Shown here in pieces: positions 42,704-51,192 of a DNA stretch of 64,000 bases (positions are counted from its first letter, which is position 1; each line of letters starts with the position of its first letter). This stretch comes from Verrucomicrobiota bacterium (GTDB lineage: Bacteria; Verrucomicrobiota; Verrucomicrobiia; Opitutales; UBA953), in assembly GCA_015061905.1 (NCBI GenBank), contig SUVQ01000001.1, positions 1-64,000 on the forward strand, read 5' to 3'. The translations under genes were made by a program, and so were the position numbers. The notes under the pieces were generated by a model that was not told the origin of the DNA, ran no database searches, and saw only the letters and a program-made list of their open reading frames with translations.

Positions 42704-43813
42704 TCAGTTTTCCTTCACGCCGAAGCATTCGAGCAGGCGCGCAAGCTCATCGTTCCCGCGATATTCAATCAAAATTTTTCCGGATTTTTTTCCGTGTTTG
42801 ACCAAAACTTTCGTGTGGAAAAATGAGCACAACGTTTTTTCAATACGGAAAATTTCCTCGGAAATCTGGCGGATTACCGGTTCGGCAGTCGTCGGCGTTC
42901 CCGTGAATTTGCCTTCCTTCATGCGTTTTGCCAAATCTTCCGCCACGCGCACGCTACACTGCGTTTCGACAAAACGGCGCGCAAGCACAAGCTGTTGCGC
43001 TTTATCTTCAATCCCGAGCAAAACTTTCGCATGCCCGACGGAAAGCATTCCCGTCGCGATAAAGCCTTGGATTTCCGGCTCCAGCGAAAGCAGGCGCAAC
43101 ATATTGGCGATGGACGAGCGGGCCTTACCGACGCGCTCGGAAACCGCTTCCTGCGTAAGATTGAAATCCCGCATCAGGCTTCCGAGCCCGAGTGCTTCTT
43201 CAATGGGATTCAAATCGGCACGTTGCAAATTTTCGATGAGTGTCATCGCCGCACTCGAAGCATCGCTCGCTTTCACGACGCGCGCCGGAATCATTTTCAG
43301 CTTCAAAATTTGGAACGCACGCCAACGGCGCTCTCCGGCGATCAGCTCAAACTGCCCGTCGGCAATTTCGCGCACAACAATCGGTTGCAAAAGCCCTTCC
43401 GCGCGAATGGAATCCGCGAGCTCACGCAATGCCGCATCATCAAAGGTTTTGCGCGACTGATGCGGCGCGGGAACGATTGCCGTAACGGAAATCTCGCGAA
43501 ACGGGAGCGGGCTCGGCGCGGTAACGGGGGGCGGAGGCGGCGTCTGCTGCGGAGCCGGCGCGGGAACGTTTTCCGGCGGTTTTTTCTCCGATGCCGGTTG
43601 TTGCACCGAAGTTTTTACCGTCGGCTTCGTCGGCGTTTTAATCGGCACGGCTGTCGCTTTTTTCTCGATCGGAGTTACCGGCTTTTTCGCCTGCGCGGGA
43701 ACGTTTTTTCCCTTGCGGTTAAACGAGGCAGTTTTCGCCTGCGCCACCATCGAATTAGAAATCAAAGAACCGAGCCCGCGCCCCAGTCCGCTGTTTTTTT
43801 TCTGCTGTGCCAT
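42704..43813 (-). CDS. parB: Chromosome partitioning protein ParB
   Basis: The 369-residue protein binds parS sites and spreads with CTP. It has the conserved N-terminus GLGRGLGSLIS that contacts ParA. A Pro/Lys/Thr-rich linker (about 25-100) follows, partly encoded by dispersed-word copies. The ParB/Srx CTPase domain has GERRWRAFQ and ENLQRADLNPIEEA, and the helix-turn-helix is TQEAVSERVGKARSSIANMLRLL. A C-terminal dimer domain ends the protein. No parA is next to it, and no TGTTTCACGTGAAACA-type parS site was noticed. Confidence 0.95.
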   Translation of the reverse strand: MAQQKKNSGLGRGLGSLISNSMVAQAKTASFNRKGKNVPAQAKKPVTPIEKKATAVPIKTPTKPTVKTSVQQPASEKKPPENVPAPAPQQTPPPPPVTAPSPLPFREISVTAIVPAPHQSRKTFDDAALRELADSIRAEGLLQPIVVREIADGQFELIAGERRWRAFQILKLKMIPARVVKASDASSAAMTLIENLQRADLNPIEEALGLGSLMRDFNLTQEAVSERVGKARSSIANMLRLLSLEPEIQGFIATGMLSVGHAKVLLGIEDKAQQLVLARRFVETQCSVRVAEDLAKRMKEGKFTGTPTTAEPVIRQISEEIFRIEKTLCSFFHTKVLVKHGKKSGKILIEYRGNDELARLLECFGVKEN

Positions 43814-43832
43814 CTTCTTAAATTAAAGGAAA

Positions 43833-44426
43833 TCAATTTTTTTGCGGAACAAAAAGAACCTGCCCCGGGAAAATTTTGTTCGGGTCCAAGCCCGGGTTCG
43901 CGTAGAGAATCCAGCTTTGCTTCGACCTGTTTTTGGAAATAATTTTTCCGAGCGTGTCTCCGGCTTTTACTGTGTATTCGATTCCGCTTTCCGGAAAATC
44001 CTTCGGCTTGGCAATCGGCTCTGCGCCCGACGTTCCCGCCGAGACCGCGTTTACGCTACGCGATAAATCCGCCAATGCACGGTTCACTTCCTTGCCGAGC
44101 GTCTTAATTTTTTCGTCCGTTTCCGCCGTAATTTCACGGCGTTGAACAGCGCTTGCTTCACGCATTTCCGCACGCAACGAAGCGACTTTTGCCGAAACAT
44201 CGTCCGCCGGATTTACTTTTTTTTCCGCAAGTTGCAAAAGCCGAGCATTTTCCGCTCGCAATTCCTCCAGCTCCGTCCGCAGGCGCGCAACTTCGCTTCG
44301 GAGAGCCGCAACGTCTTCGAGCAAGCCGGCAAGCTTTGCTTGAGAAATCTGCTGGGAATACGCGGGAACGGAAAAAACGGCAAAAATTAACGCCGCAAGA
44401 AAGAAAAATTTTGTCTTAAAAATCAT
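43833..44426 (-). CDS. Exported coiled-coil LysM protein
   Basis: The 197-residue protein has a signal peptide (MIFKTKFFFLAALIFAVFSVPAYS). A coiled coil covers about 30-130 (VAALRSEVARLRTELEELRAENARLLQL), and one C-terminal LysM motif covers about 150-195 (IEYTVKAGDTLGKIISKNRSKQSWILYANPGLDPNKIFPGQVLFVP). LysM binds peptidoglycan GlcNAc chains, so this is probably a periplasmic cell-wall-associated protein. It is 19 bp upstream of parB on the same strand, perhaps in one transcript. Confidence 0.88.
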   Translation of the reverse strand: MIFKTKFFFLAALIFAVFSVPAYSQQISQAKLAGLLEDVAALRSEVARLRTELEELRAENARLLQLAEKKVNPADDVSAKVASLRAEMREASAVQRREITAETDEKIKTLGKEVNRALADLSRSVNAVSAGTSGAEPIAKPKDFPESGIEYTVKAGDTLGKIISKNRSKQSWILYANPGLDPNKIFPGQVLFVPQKN

Positions 44427-44585
44427 CGCTTTTCCCGATGATTCTCCGAAAAACTCGGCATATTGTCAAAAAGGAAGAATCAGAAATTTATAATTAAGAG
44501 CGGAAAATCGGAGGCAAGGCGCGACTCTGCCGACTCGCGCCCCGTTTCCGTTTTTTTTCACTCCCCGATCCCGAATGCCGTCGCC

Positions 44586-45314
44586 TTATTCCAAACCGAG
44601 GACGGCATCCATGCCGTAAATCGCCGGAGCTTTGCCGACAACCCAGCTCGCCGCGTGAACGGCTCCGTTGGCAAAAATCGCACGCGATTCCGCCTTGTGC
44701 GTGAGTTCCACGCGCTCGCCCTCGCCCGCAAAAATCACCGTGTGATCGCCGACAACGCTCCCGCCGCGCAATGCATGCACTCCGATTTCGCTGCGGGAAC
44801 GCTCCCCGACCAAGCCGGAACGCCCGTGACGCTCCGCCGATTTGTCCGCGCCGCGCGCCGCTTCAACCACCGCAAGCAACTTTTCCGCCGTTCCCGAAGG
44901 CGCGTCTTTTTTGTGACGGTGATGCATTTCGACAACTTCAATTTCAAACGACGAATCAAGGAGCTTTGCCGCCTTGCCGACAAGCCAATTGAGCACATTT
45001 ACGCCGACGGAATAATTTCCCGCCCAGACGATCGGGATTTTTTTCGCTGCCGCTTCAATGCGGGAACGCTCTTCCGCCGTATGCCCGGTGGTGCCGATAA
45101 CGAGAGGCTTTCCGGCATCCGCACAAGCCTCCGCCAACGCCGGAGTTACTTCGTGAAAAGAAAAATCAACGGCAACATCACACGCGGCAACAGCCGCCGG
45201 CGTGAACACTTCACCGATATCACACTTCGAGACAATCTCCGCTCCCGCACTCTGCGCGGCGGCGATAATCGCCTGCCCCATGCGCCCCTTGTATCCGTTC
45301 AATAAAATTTTCAT
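44586..45314 (-). CDS. dapB: 4-hydroxy-tetrahydrodipicolinate reductase
   Basis: This enzyme of lysine and diaminopimelate synthesis uses NAD(P)H. The 242-residue protein starts with a nucleotide-binding GYKGRMGQAI motif. It has VIGTTGHTAEER, the catalytic EVVEMHHRHKKDAPSGTA and GRSGLVGERSRSEIGVHALRGGSVVGDHTV. It is a little shorter than the Escherichia coli protein. It is a single gene, with no lysine riboswitch recognised upstream. Confidence 0.95.
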   Translation of the reverse strand: MKILLNGYKGRMGQAIIAAAQSAGAEIVSKCDIGEVFTPAAVAACDVAVDFSFHEVTPALAEACADAGKPLVIGTTGHTAEERSRIEAAAKKIPIVWAGNYSVGVNVLNWLVGKAAKLLDSSFEIEVVEMHHRHKKDAPSGTAEKLLAVVEAARGADKSAERHGRSGLVGERSRSEIGVHALRGGSVVGDHTVIFAGEGERVELTHKAESRAIFANGAVHAASWVVGKAPAIYGMDAVLGLE

Positions 45315-45536
45315 GCGTCTTTTTAATCACGAAACGAAAAGAAAGAAAAATAAAAAGAGAAACACACTCAAAAAACGAACCGGAAAGCTAACTATTAGCT
45401 AATAGCTGAAAACGGATAACTGATAAGTAAAAGAAGCCTACAACAGCGCGGGTTTTAAGCGGTCTAGCGAAAGTCTAAAACCATATGGCTAAAAACGCCC
45501 CTTTTTGCCTATTTATTCACAATTTGTAATATATAC
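45315..45536. other. AT-rich spacer between dapB and tRNA cluster
   Basis: This non-coding stretch contains CTATTAGCTAATAG, a short palindrome, and a GATAACTGATAAG run like that near 25160. No gene or recognised RNA is seen. Confidence 0.5.
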
Positions 45537-45579
45537 AAAAAAAAGCCCGCAAACCCTTTATTTATCAGGTTTGCAGGCA
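45537..45579 (-). terminator. Terminator of tRNA cluster
   Basis: On the minus strand GCCTGCAAACC pairs with GGGTTTGCGGGC and is followed by T8, just downstream of tRNA-Ser. Confidence 0.85.
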
Positions 45580-45588
45580 ATTTTATAG

Positions 45589-45680
45589 TGGCGGAGAGAG
45601 GGGGATTCGAACCCCCGGTAGGTTGTGACACCTACGACGATTTAGCAAACCGCTGCCTTCAGCCACTCAGCCATCTCTCC
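45589..45680 (-). tRNA. tRNA-Ser (anticodon GCT)
   Basis: The minus strand reads GGAGAGATGGCTGAGTGG...GGTTTGCTAAATCG...GGTTCGAATCC...CTCTCCGCCA. It has a long variable arm (class II), a TTGCTAA anticodon loop and an encoded CCA. Confidence 0.95.
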
Positions 45681-45691
45681 TATAAAAAAAT

Positions 45692-45766
45692 TGGTGCGGC
45701 TAACCAGATTCGAACTGGTGTCACCACTTTGGAAGAGTGGGGTCCTACCACTGAACGATAGCCGCA
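45692..45766 (-). tRNA. tRNA-Gly (anticodon TCC)
   Basis: The minus strand reads TGCGGCTATCGTTCAGTGG...CACTCTTCCAAAGTG...AGTTCGAATCT...AGCCGCACCA. The anticodon loop contains TCC, and CCA is encoded. Confidence 0.93.
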
Positions 45767-45776
45767 CAAAAAGGAA

Positions 45777-45853
45777 TGGTGGGAGTAGCAGAAGTCGAAT
45801 CTGCGACCTTTTGCGTGTCATGCAAACGCTCTAACCAACTGAGCTATACCCCC
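45777..45853 (-). tRNA. tRNA-Val (anticodon GAC)
   Basis: The minus strand reads GGGGGTATAGCTCAGTTGG...TTTGCATGACACGCAAA...GATTCGACTTC...TACTCCCACCA. The seven-base loop ATGACAC gives anticodon GAC. CCA is encoded. Confidence 0.9.
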
Positions 45854-45927
45854 GTAAAAGAAGTAAGAGCAAGTATCTTACTTTTTTCCGACATTGGCAA
45901 GTCTTTTTTTTTTAATTCTTTTTTTCT

Positions 45928-47229
45928 TTATTTCAAAAGCCAAACCTGATTTCCCTGCGAAACGAGTTCGGCATCCTTGAAGCGCACCCAGTGTTCTTTC
46001 GCAAAATCTCCCCACGAATTAGACACGCACAATTCTTTTGTTTTCATGTTGTAGCCGATAATCAGGCACACATGAGCCGATTTTCGAGCCTCCTCCGGAG
46101 AAAATTCCAAATCCTCCATTGCGTTTAAGTGCTTTGCCCAGGCGGGAACGCCGGCGGCAGCCGCCCTTTCCGAGGTCTGCGCGGTCATCCGGTCCTCGTA
46201 TTCCGGCGTGCTATACATCGCCCAAATCAGCGGCACGCCTCGATCCACGGATTGGCGCACCTTCGACAAACTTAATTTCTGAGAAGAAAACGCCAGCTTA
46301 TTCTTTTTCACAACAGGCGCCAAACCTCGCACCGTAGACGAAAGCGAAGTTCCGCCGCCGACACCCGTTCCCGCGAGCTCTGCGATTTTATGCATATCCA
46401 AATCGTCGATACCGTAATAACGCAACACGCGCTCCACGGTCGCGGGAACGCAGTAGCCTTTCTGCCCCTGGTTCACCATGGGAATGTTGGAGATGAGCAC
46501 ATCTCCGTTTTTCCGTTTTTCCAAATTCAGGGAAAGTTTCCCGCCGGATTTTGCGCGCTCTGCGACCGAAGTTGTCAATTCTCCGAATCGCGAAACGGGC
46601 ACGACAAAAACACGGACAAATTCATTCCTCTGCGCATCTAAAACAAAAACCGTTTCACCGCGCTTCCACGCCTCCGCCCTACGGCGCAATTTTCCCGCGC
46701 CGATTGAACATCTCCGCTTTTCTCCTAACGACTCAAGCGCAACCATTACCCGTTCCAGGCAATCCCGCCACGCGCTTTCGGAAAACTCCACTTTTTGCGA
46801 AGCCTGCGCTTCACTTCCGTATCCCATCCCCGCCCGTGAAGTAGAATCCCCTTTGTTGAAAAACATTATTTCGACACGCACGGGAACGCCTTTTTCGGAC
46901 TCAACCTTAACCTGCTCCGCGCCGACACCGAAAATTTTTCTTCCCGCCCAATAAGCCGACGCCACCGTGCGCCCGCCGGAAGCCGTCGCCTCCGCAAGCT
47001 CCCAACGCGCCTGCCACGCGGAAAGCAATTTGCGCACAGGTGCTCCCCACAAAGAGCCGACAGAATCCGCAAACGCTTCCGCCGAGCTCACGCTTACCGT
47101 TCCCGCCGTCCCGTCCTCACCGGAAACAGCCTTTTCCTGCGCCCGCGCACCCGAAAATCCGACGCCCCAAAATCCGGCGGCAAGCACGAATACAAGTAAG
47201 TAAACGATTTTTCTAACTTTGTTTATCAT
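45928..47229 (-). CDS. Exported C39-like cysteine peptidase
   Basis: The start ATG 47229 (MINKVRKIVYLLVFVLAAGFWGVGFSGARA) gives a signal peptide and 433 residues. The N-terminal half is unrecognised. The C-terminal half (about 265-433) is a papain-like C39-like domain: QGQKGYCVPATVERVLRYYG supplies the Cys, KSAHVCLIIGYN the His, and VSNSWGD the third residue. The protein is predicted to be periplasmic or secreted. Its start lies inside the end of the DUF167 gene (12-bp overlap), so the two are translationally coupled. Confidence 0.8.
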   Translation of the reverse strand: MINKVRKIVYLLVFVLAAGFWGVGFSGARAQEKAVSGEDGTAGTVSVSSAEAFADSVGSLWGAPVRKLLSAWQARWELAEATASGGRTVASAYWAGRKIFGVGAEQVKVESEKGVPVRVEIMFFNKGDSTSRAGMGYGSEAQASQKVEFSESAWRDCLERVMVALESLGEKRRCSIGAGKLRRRAEAWKRGETVFVLDAQRNEFVRVFVVPVSRFGELTTSVAERAKSGGKLSLNLEKRKNGDVLISNIPMVNQGQKGYCVPATVERVLRYYGIDDLDMHKIAELAGTGVGGGTSLSSTVRGLAPVVKKNKLAFSSQKLSLSKVRQSVDRGVPLIWAMYSTPEYEDRMTAQTSERAAAAGVPAWAKHLNAMEDLEFSPEEARKSAHVCLIIGYNMKTKELCVSNSWGDFAKEHWVRFKDAELVSQGNQVWLLK

Positions 47230-47239
47230 CAAAAAACCC

Positions 47240-47536
47240 TCACTTGCGCCCGTTTTCCGGCAAAGCAAAACCGAACACAGCCTCCGCGCGCGTCCGCGAA
47301 CAGCCCTCCACCCGCAAAATTTTGTCGCGGGAAGTTTCTCCGGAAACCACAGAAACCGCCCGCTTGGGAAGCGATAGCGTTCCCGCCAAAAAAGCCGCGA
47401 GCTCCGCGTTTGCCCGCCCGCCCTCCGGCACCGCCTGAACCTTGATTTTTACGGCATCACCGAGCGTTCCCGCGAATTGCGTTTTTTTCGCATTCGGAAC
47501 CGCCCGCACACGCAACAGAAAAAAATCGTCCGCCAT
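47240..47536 (-). CDS. DUF167 (YggU-like) protein
   Basis: This small conserved protein of 98 residues has the family pattern LRVRAVPNAKKTQFAG, KIKVQAVPEGGRANAELAAFLA and VVSGETSRDKILRVEG. Its function is unknown across bacteria. It lies between the FtsB-like gene (6 bp upstream) and the C39-like peptidase (overlapping). Confidence 0.85.
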   Translation of the reverse strand: MADDFFLLRVRAVPNAKKTQFAGTLGDAVKIKVQAVPEGGRANAELAAFLAGTLSLPKRAVSVVSGETSRDKILRVEGCSRTRAEAVFGFALPENGRK

Positions 47537-47542
47537 AAAAAG

Positions 47543-47845
47543 TCAGACTCCGTCAGGACGAATCACCACTTCTCCCTCGACTGCGCCACCCGTAATTTCC
47601 CGCGCCTCGGCACCGACGAAATCCGGATCCTTAATCATCCTGTCCGTATATTCGCGCAACTCTTCCGCCCGGCGCTCAAACTGCGCGCGCTCCTCCGCCT
47701 TCACGCGTTCCTGCTCCACCAAACGATCCCGTTCCTCCTGCGCACGATCTAAACTCTCGTAAAAAAATATAATCTCCACCCCCCAAAGAACGGCGAGAAC
47801 GGCAAAAACAACAACGGAAACTGTATTATTTTTCTTCGGAGGCAT
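47543..47845 (-). CDS. FtsB/DivIC-like septum protein
   Basis: The 100-residue bitopic protein has one N-terminal transmembrane helix (about 9-28) and a charged coiled coil (about 30-70). It ends DRMIKDPDFVGAEAREITGGAVEGEVVIRP, which resembles the DPxYxExxAREKLGxxxPGE signature of FtsB/DivIC division proteins. It is the first gene of a three-gene minus-strand operon. The assignment rests on layout and the short C-terminal pattern. Confidence 0.6.
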   Translation of the reverse strand: MPPKKNNTVSVVVFAVLAVLWGVEIIFFYESLDRAQEERDRLVEQERVKAEERAQFERRAEELREYTDRMIKDPDFVGAEAREITGGAVEGEVVIRPDGV

Positions 47846-47848
47846 AGC

Positions 47849-47884
47849 AAAAAAAGCGTTCCCGAATTTACCCCCGGGAACGCA
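47849..47884 (-). terminator. Terminator of enoyl-reductase-like gene
   Basis: On the minus strand GCGTTCCCGGGGGTAAATTCGGGAACGCTTTTTTT forms a word-pair hairpin with a T run, between the reductase stop and the FtsB-like start. Confidence 0.8.
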
Positions 47885-47941
47885 ACGCGAAAAGAAAAAA
47901 AGTGTGCGGCATAGATACGGGTGTTTTATGGGCGGGAAAAG

Positions 47942-48934
47942 CTACGCCTTAAACAACACTTTGCCGTTACGCCCGCCTTCGAGCGCGCGCGCGATCGCGG
48001 ATTTGTATTCATCGAGTGAATACACGGCATCGACGGCCATGTTGAGCTTTCCGTCACGCATCATGGCGAAAATTTTGTCCGCCATTTCCGCTTTCGCTTC
48101 GGCGGAAGCCGCGCGATTCCAGCGGTCCATCCAAAATCCGCGCAGGCGCAAATCGTTGAAAATAAATTCGCGCGTGGGGAAGCGAATCAAATCGCCGGTC
48201 ATTCCGCCAAACGTAACTATCGTTCCCGCAAAGCCGACCATGCGCGTGAGGCGCGCCGCGCTTTCGCCGCCGATGGAATTGAGCGCGAGCTTCGGCAAAT
48301 TCGCCTTCCCGCCGACGATTTCCGCGATTTTTTTAATCGAATCTTTTTCTTCCGGCAAAACGGCATCGGCGCCGAGATTTTTCAAAACCGGTTCCCATTT
48401 TTCAACATTGCGCACCATCGAAACGGTTTTCAAACCGAGCGCGTGCGCCATTTGCACAAGGCATTGCCCGAGCGCGGAACTTCCCGCGTTCTGCAACACC
48501 CAATCGCCGGGCTTGAGTTCGACAAAATCGTGAAGAATGCGCCAAACCGTCATCGGGTTGATAAACGCCATCGACGCGAGTTCGGCGGGAACGTCCGCCG
48601 GCACTTTTTCGACTTCGTCGGCGGGAACGGTAATCGCTTCGCGCCAAACGCCGGCGTCCTCCGGCATGCGCACGCGGTCGCCCACGGCGAGATTTTTAAC
48701 ATTTTCGCCGACGGCGGAAATGCGCCCTACGCCCTCGCGCCCGGCGACGGCGGGAAGTTCGCGCAAGCGACCGTAAGTTCCGCCGATCATTCCCATGTCG
48801 GACGGATGAACGACTGCCATTTCGAGCGCGATTGTAACTTCGTCGGCGCGCGGCGCGGGAACGTCGATTTCCTGCAGAGTTAAAACTTCGAGCGGTTTTC
48901 CGGTTTCGTTATAAACAAGGGCTTTTGCTTTCAT
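47942..48934 (-). CDS. Medium-chain dehydrogenase/reductase, 2-enoyl thioester reductase-like
   Basis: The 330-residue zinc-independent MDR protein has VVHPSDMGMIGGTYGRLRELPAVAGREGVGRI, then FINPMTVWRILHDFVELKPGDWVLQNAGSSALGQ and a Rossmann core. The segment order matches MECR/ETR enzymes that reduce trans-2-enoyl-CoA or -ACP with NADPH. It could equally be a quinone-oxidoreductase-like enzyme. It is a single-gene unit. Confidence 0.8.
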   Translation of the reverse strand: MKAKALVYNETGKPLEVLTLQEIDVPAPRADEVTIALEMAVVHPSDMGMIGGTYGRLRELPAVAGREGVGRISAVGENVKNLAVGDRVRMPEDAGVWREAITVPADEVEKVPADVPAELASMAFINPMTVWRILHDFVELKPGDWVLQNAGSSALGQCLVQMAHALGLKTVSMVRNVEKWEPVLKNLGADAVLPEEKDSIKKIAEIVGGKANLPKLALNSIGGESAARLTRMVGFAGTIVTFGGMTGDLIRFPTREFIFNDLRLRGFWMDRWNRAASAEAKAEMADKIFAMMRDGKLNMAVDAVYSLDEYKSAIARALEGGRNGKVLFKA

Positions 48935-48970
48935 ACGATTTTATATGAAACAGCGTTCCCGCGCGTCCCG

Positions 48971-49174
48971 CAAATTGAAATTTGTTGCTCGTTTCGAGCA
49001 ACAAATGCTGAAAAGCTTAAGAGCTTAGAAGTTTAGTTGTTTCGCAAGCAAAACAAAGAAAAGAATCCTTTTTATTTTATAAAAGTAAAACTCTCGGCGA
49101 AGCCGATTAAACTTTTCAGCTTCTCTGCTTTTAAACATTTAGCGACCGCGTCGCGTTCGCTAAATTTCTATTTG
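48971..49174. repeat. Structured intergenic repeat, copy 2
   Basis: This block matches 3313-3519. It has the outer inverted ends CAAATTGAAATTTG/TAAATTTCTATTTG, the AAGCTTAAGAGCTTAGAAGTTTAGTTGTTTC arm, AAAGAAAAGAATCCTTTTTATTTTATAAAAGTAAA, and the complementary AAACTTTTCAGCTTCTCTGCTTTTAAAC arm. The left hairpin here is TTTGTTGCTCG/CGAGCAACAAA, different in sequence from copy 1 but equally well paired. It again fills the spacer between divergently transcribed genes. Confidence 0.8.
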
Positions 49175-49206
49175 CGGGAACGCATTTTTTTTCGGAAAAT
49201 TGCGGC

Positions 49207-50502
49207 ATGCCCAACCCTTTCTTACTCGAAGAACTCCCCATCACGGAACTCGGCTGGACGTTGCTCGCAACAGCGTGCCTCGGGGGCTTGGTCGGCATCG
49301 TTCGCCAACGCCGCGGAACAACGACGGCGGGAATGCGCACATTCGCGCTTTGGGCGGTGCTCGGATTTGTCGCCATTCAATTTGAAAAACTCGGCATCAA
49401 AAATTTTGTCGTCGCCACGCTTTGCCTTTTGGGAATTTTTTCCACCGCTTTTTTGGTGCGCGGGAAAAAGCGTATTCGAGAATCGGATCAGTCTTCCTAC
49501 GAAGCGAGCTTCGGGCTGACGACGGCGGCGGCTTCTCTCGCCATGTTTTCCGTCGGGATTCTGATGGGGCTGAAACAGGCACAATACGCCGTCATGCTCG
49601 CAATCGTTATCGCCGTAACCATCGGTTCGCGAACCTGGACGGACAAATGGAGCGCGTCCGTCACGGGAACGGACATTCGCGCCGGGCTTCAGTTTGCCTG
49701 CCTTACGGGAATTTTGCTTCCGCTCGTTCCCGACCAAACGCTTTGGGGCGTTATCAATCCGTATTCTACCTGGCTGATGGTCGTGCTGATAACGGGCGTC
49801 AATTTTGTCGGCTACATCGCGATGCGCTGGCTTGGCGCAAACGCCGGAGCCGCCGTCACGGGGCTCATCGGCGGGCTTGCTTCGAGCACGGCGGTTACGC
49901 TTTCCTTTAGCCGCCGAAGCGTTAAGGAGCCGGAAGACGGCGGCTCTTTTGCCGTGGCGATTATGCTGGCACAGCTTTCCATGGTGGTGCGCTTAGTCGT
50001 GCTGATGTTTGTGCTGAATGTCGCTCTCGGCTATTTTATGCTGATTCCGTGGTTTGTGCTGATGCTCGCCGGGCTTGGCGCCTGTGCCGTGGTCGCGTTC
50101 AGGCACAGCGCAAAAGCGGAGGGGCGCGTTCCCGTCATCAAAAATCCGCTCGACCTTGCGTCCGCGTTAAAATTCGGGTTGCTTTACGCCGCAATCGTTT
50201 TTCTTATCGAAAAAACCGGAGACGTGGCGGGAACGGGATTTTTTGCCGTAAGCTTCATTTCCGGGATTCCGGACACGGCGGCGGTCGTCATGTCGCTTTC
50301 CAATCAGGCGGCAGGAACGGGACTTGCGTTCCCGCTTGCAACGCTCGGCGTGCTCGTCGGGGTGCTTTCCAATACGCTTGTAAAGCTCGGCATCGCGTTT
50401 TTCATCGGGCGCGGGGCGTTCCGCAAATACGTCGGACTCGGCTTCGGTTCGATGATTCTTGCAAACGCCGCGCTCATCATTTGGTTTTCCTTGCGCATTT
50501 AA
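49207..50502 (+). CDS. MgtC/SapB-type N-terminal plus DUF4010 membrane protein
   Basis: The 431-residue protein has about twelve membrane helices. The N-terminal third contains ACLGGLVGIVRQRRGTTTAGMRTFAL, the arginine-flanked motif of MgtC/SapB-like domains. The rest matches DUF4010 (GANAGAAVTGLIGGLASSTAVTLSFSRRS, FISGIPDTAAVVMSLSNQAA). Such proteins are common, but their role is not established; Mg2+ homeostasis is suggested only by the MgtC relation. Confidence 0.82.
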   Translation: MPNPFLLEELPITELGWTLLATACLGGLVGIVRQRRGTTTAGMRTFALWAVLGFVAIQFEKLGIKNFVVATLCLLGIFSTAFLVRGKKRIRESDQSSYEASFGLTTAAASLAMFSVGILMGLKQAQYAVMLAIVIAVTIGSRTWTDKWSASVTGTDIRAGLQFACLTGILLPLVPDQTLWGVINPYSTWLMVVLITGVNFVGYIAMRWLGANAGAAVTGLIGGLASSTAVTLSFSRRSVKEPEDGGSFAVAIMLAQLSMVVRLVVLMFVLNVALGYFMLIPWFVLMLAGLGACAVVAFRHSAKAEGRVPVIKNPLDLASALKFGLLYAAIVFLIEKTGDVAGTGFFAVSFISGIPDTAAVVMSLSNQAAGTGLAFPLATLGVLVGVLSNTLVKLGIAFFIGRGAFRKYVGLGFGSMILANAALIIWFSLRI

Positions 50503-50571
50503 TACCGTTTCCCGGGAAAAAATTTCGCTTCACTCTTTTGAGTTCGCCCCTCACACTTGCGGGAAAGTCTT

Positions 50572-51165
50572 ATGATTAGTCAGTCTAATGATAGAATTTT
50601 GAAGCGCGACGTCGATGCGACCGTTATCCCTTCCGGAGACCCCGCCCTCCTGCCTGCGGGAACGCAAGTTAATATCACGCATCGCTTAGGCGGAAATTTC
50701 ACCGTCGTCTGCGATGTCGGCATGTTTCGTATTTTAGGAAAAGACCACGATGCTCTCGACGAGCCTGCCCCCGAAACCGCCGCACTCGCCAAAGGCGAAA
50801 CAAACGCTTACGGCTCTTTCGGCACGGCGGAGCATCCGGGGCATGTCGGCAAACCCGATTCTGAAGAAATTTGGACTCAGCTCCACAATGTTTACGACCC
50901 GGAAATCCCCGTCGATGTCGTAAATCTCGGACTTATTTACAAGCTTGAAGTGCTTCCGCTCGGCGACGACCGCTGGTGTGCGCAAATCGCCATGTCGCTG
51001 ACGGCACCCGGTTGCGGCATGGGTCCCGTCATTGCCGAAGACGTGCGCAACCGCGCGCTTGCCGTCCCCGGCGTCCACGAAGCCCGAGTCGAAATCGTTT
51101 GGGAACCGCCGTGGACGCAGGACATGATTTCCGAAGAAGGAAAAATGGAACTCGGGCTTATTTAA
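50572..51165 (+). CDS. sufT: SufT-like Fe-S cluster maturation protein
   Basis: The start ATG 50572 (MISQSNDRILKRDVDATVIPSG) gives 197 residues. The N-terminal part (about 10-60) is the SufT-specific segment. The C-terminal MIP18/PaaD-like domain carries NVYDPEIPVDVVNLGLIYKLEV, LTAPGCGMGPVIAEDV and VEIVWEPPWTQDMISEEGKMELGL. SufT helps mature Fe-S proteins. No other suf genes are adjacent, though the window encodes an Fe-S serine dehydratase. Confidence 0.9.
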   Translation: MISQSNDRILKRDVDATVIPSGDPALLPAGTQVNITHRLGGNFTVVCDVGMFRILGKDHDALDEPAPETAALAKGETNAYGSFGTAEHPGHVGKPDSEEIWTQLHNVYDPEIPVDVVNLGLIYKLEVLPLGDDRWCAQIAMSLTAPGCGMGPVIAEDVRNRALAVPGVHEARVEIVWEPPWTQDMISEEGKMELGLI

Positions 51166-51192
51166 AAAAAGCCCGCCGCATCGACTTTGCTT

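Noticed and set aside
45480-45536. Integrase attachment site beside the tRNA cluster
   Set aside because: No integrase gene and no duplicated tRNA 3' end were found.
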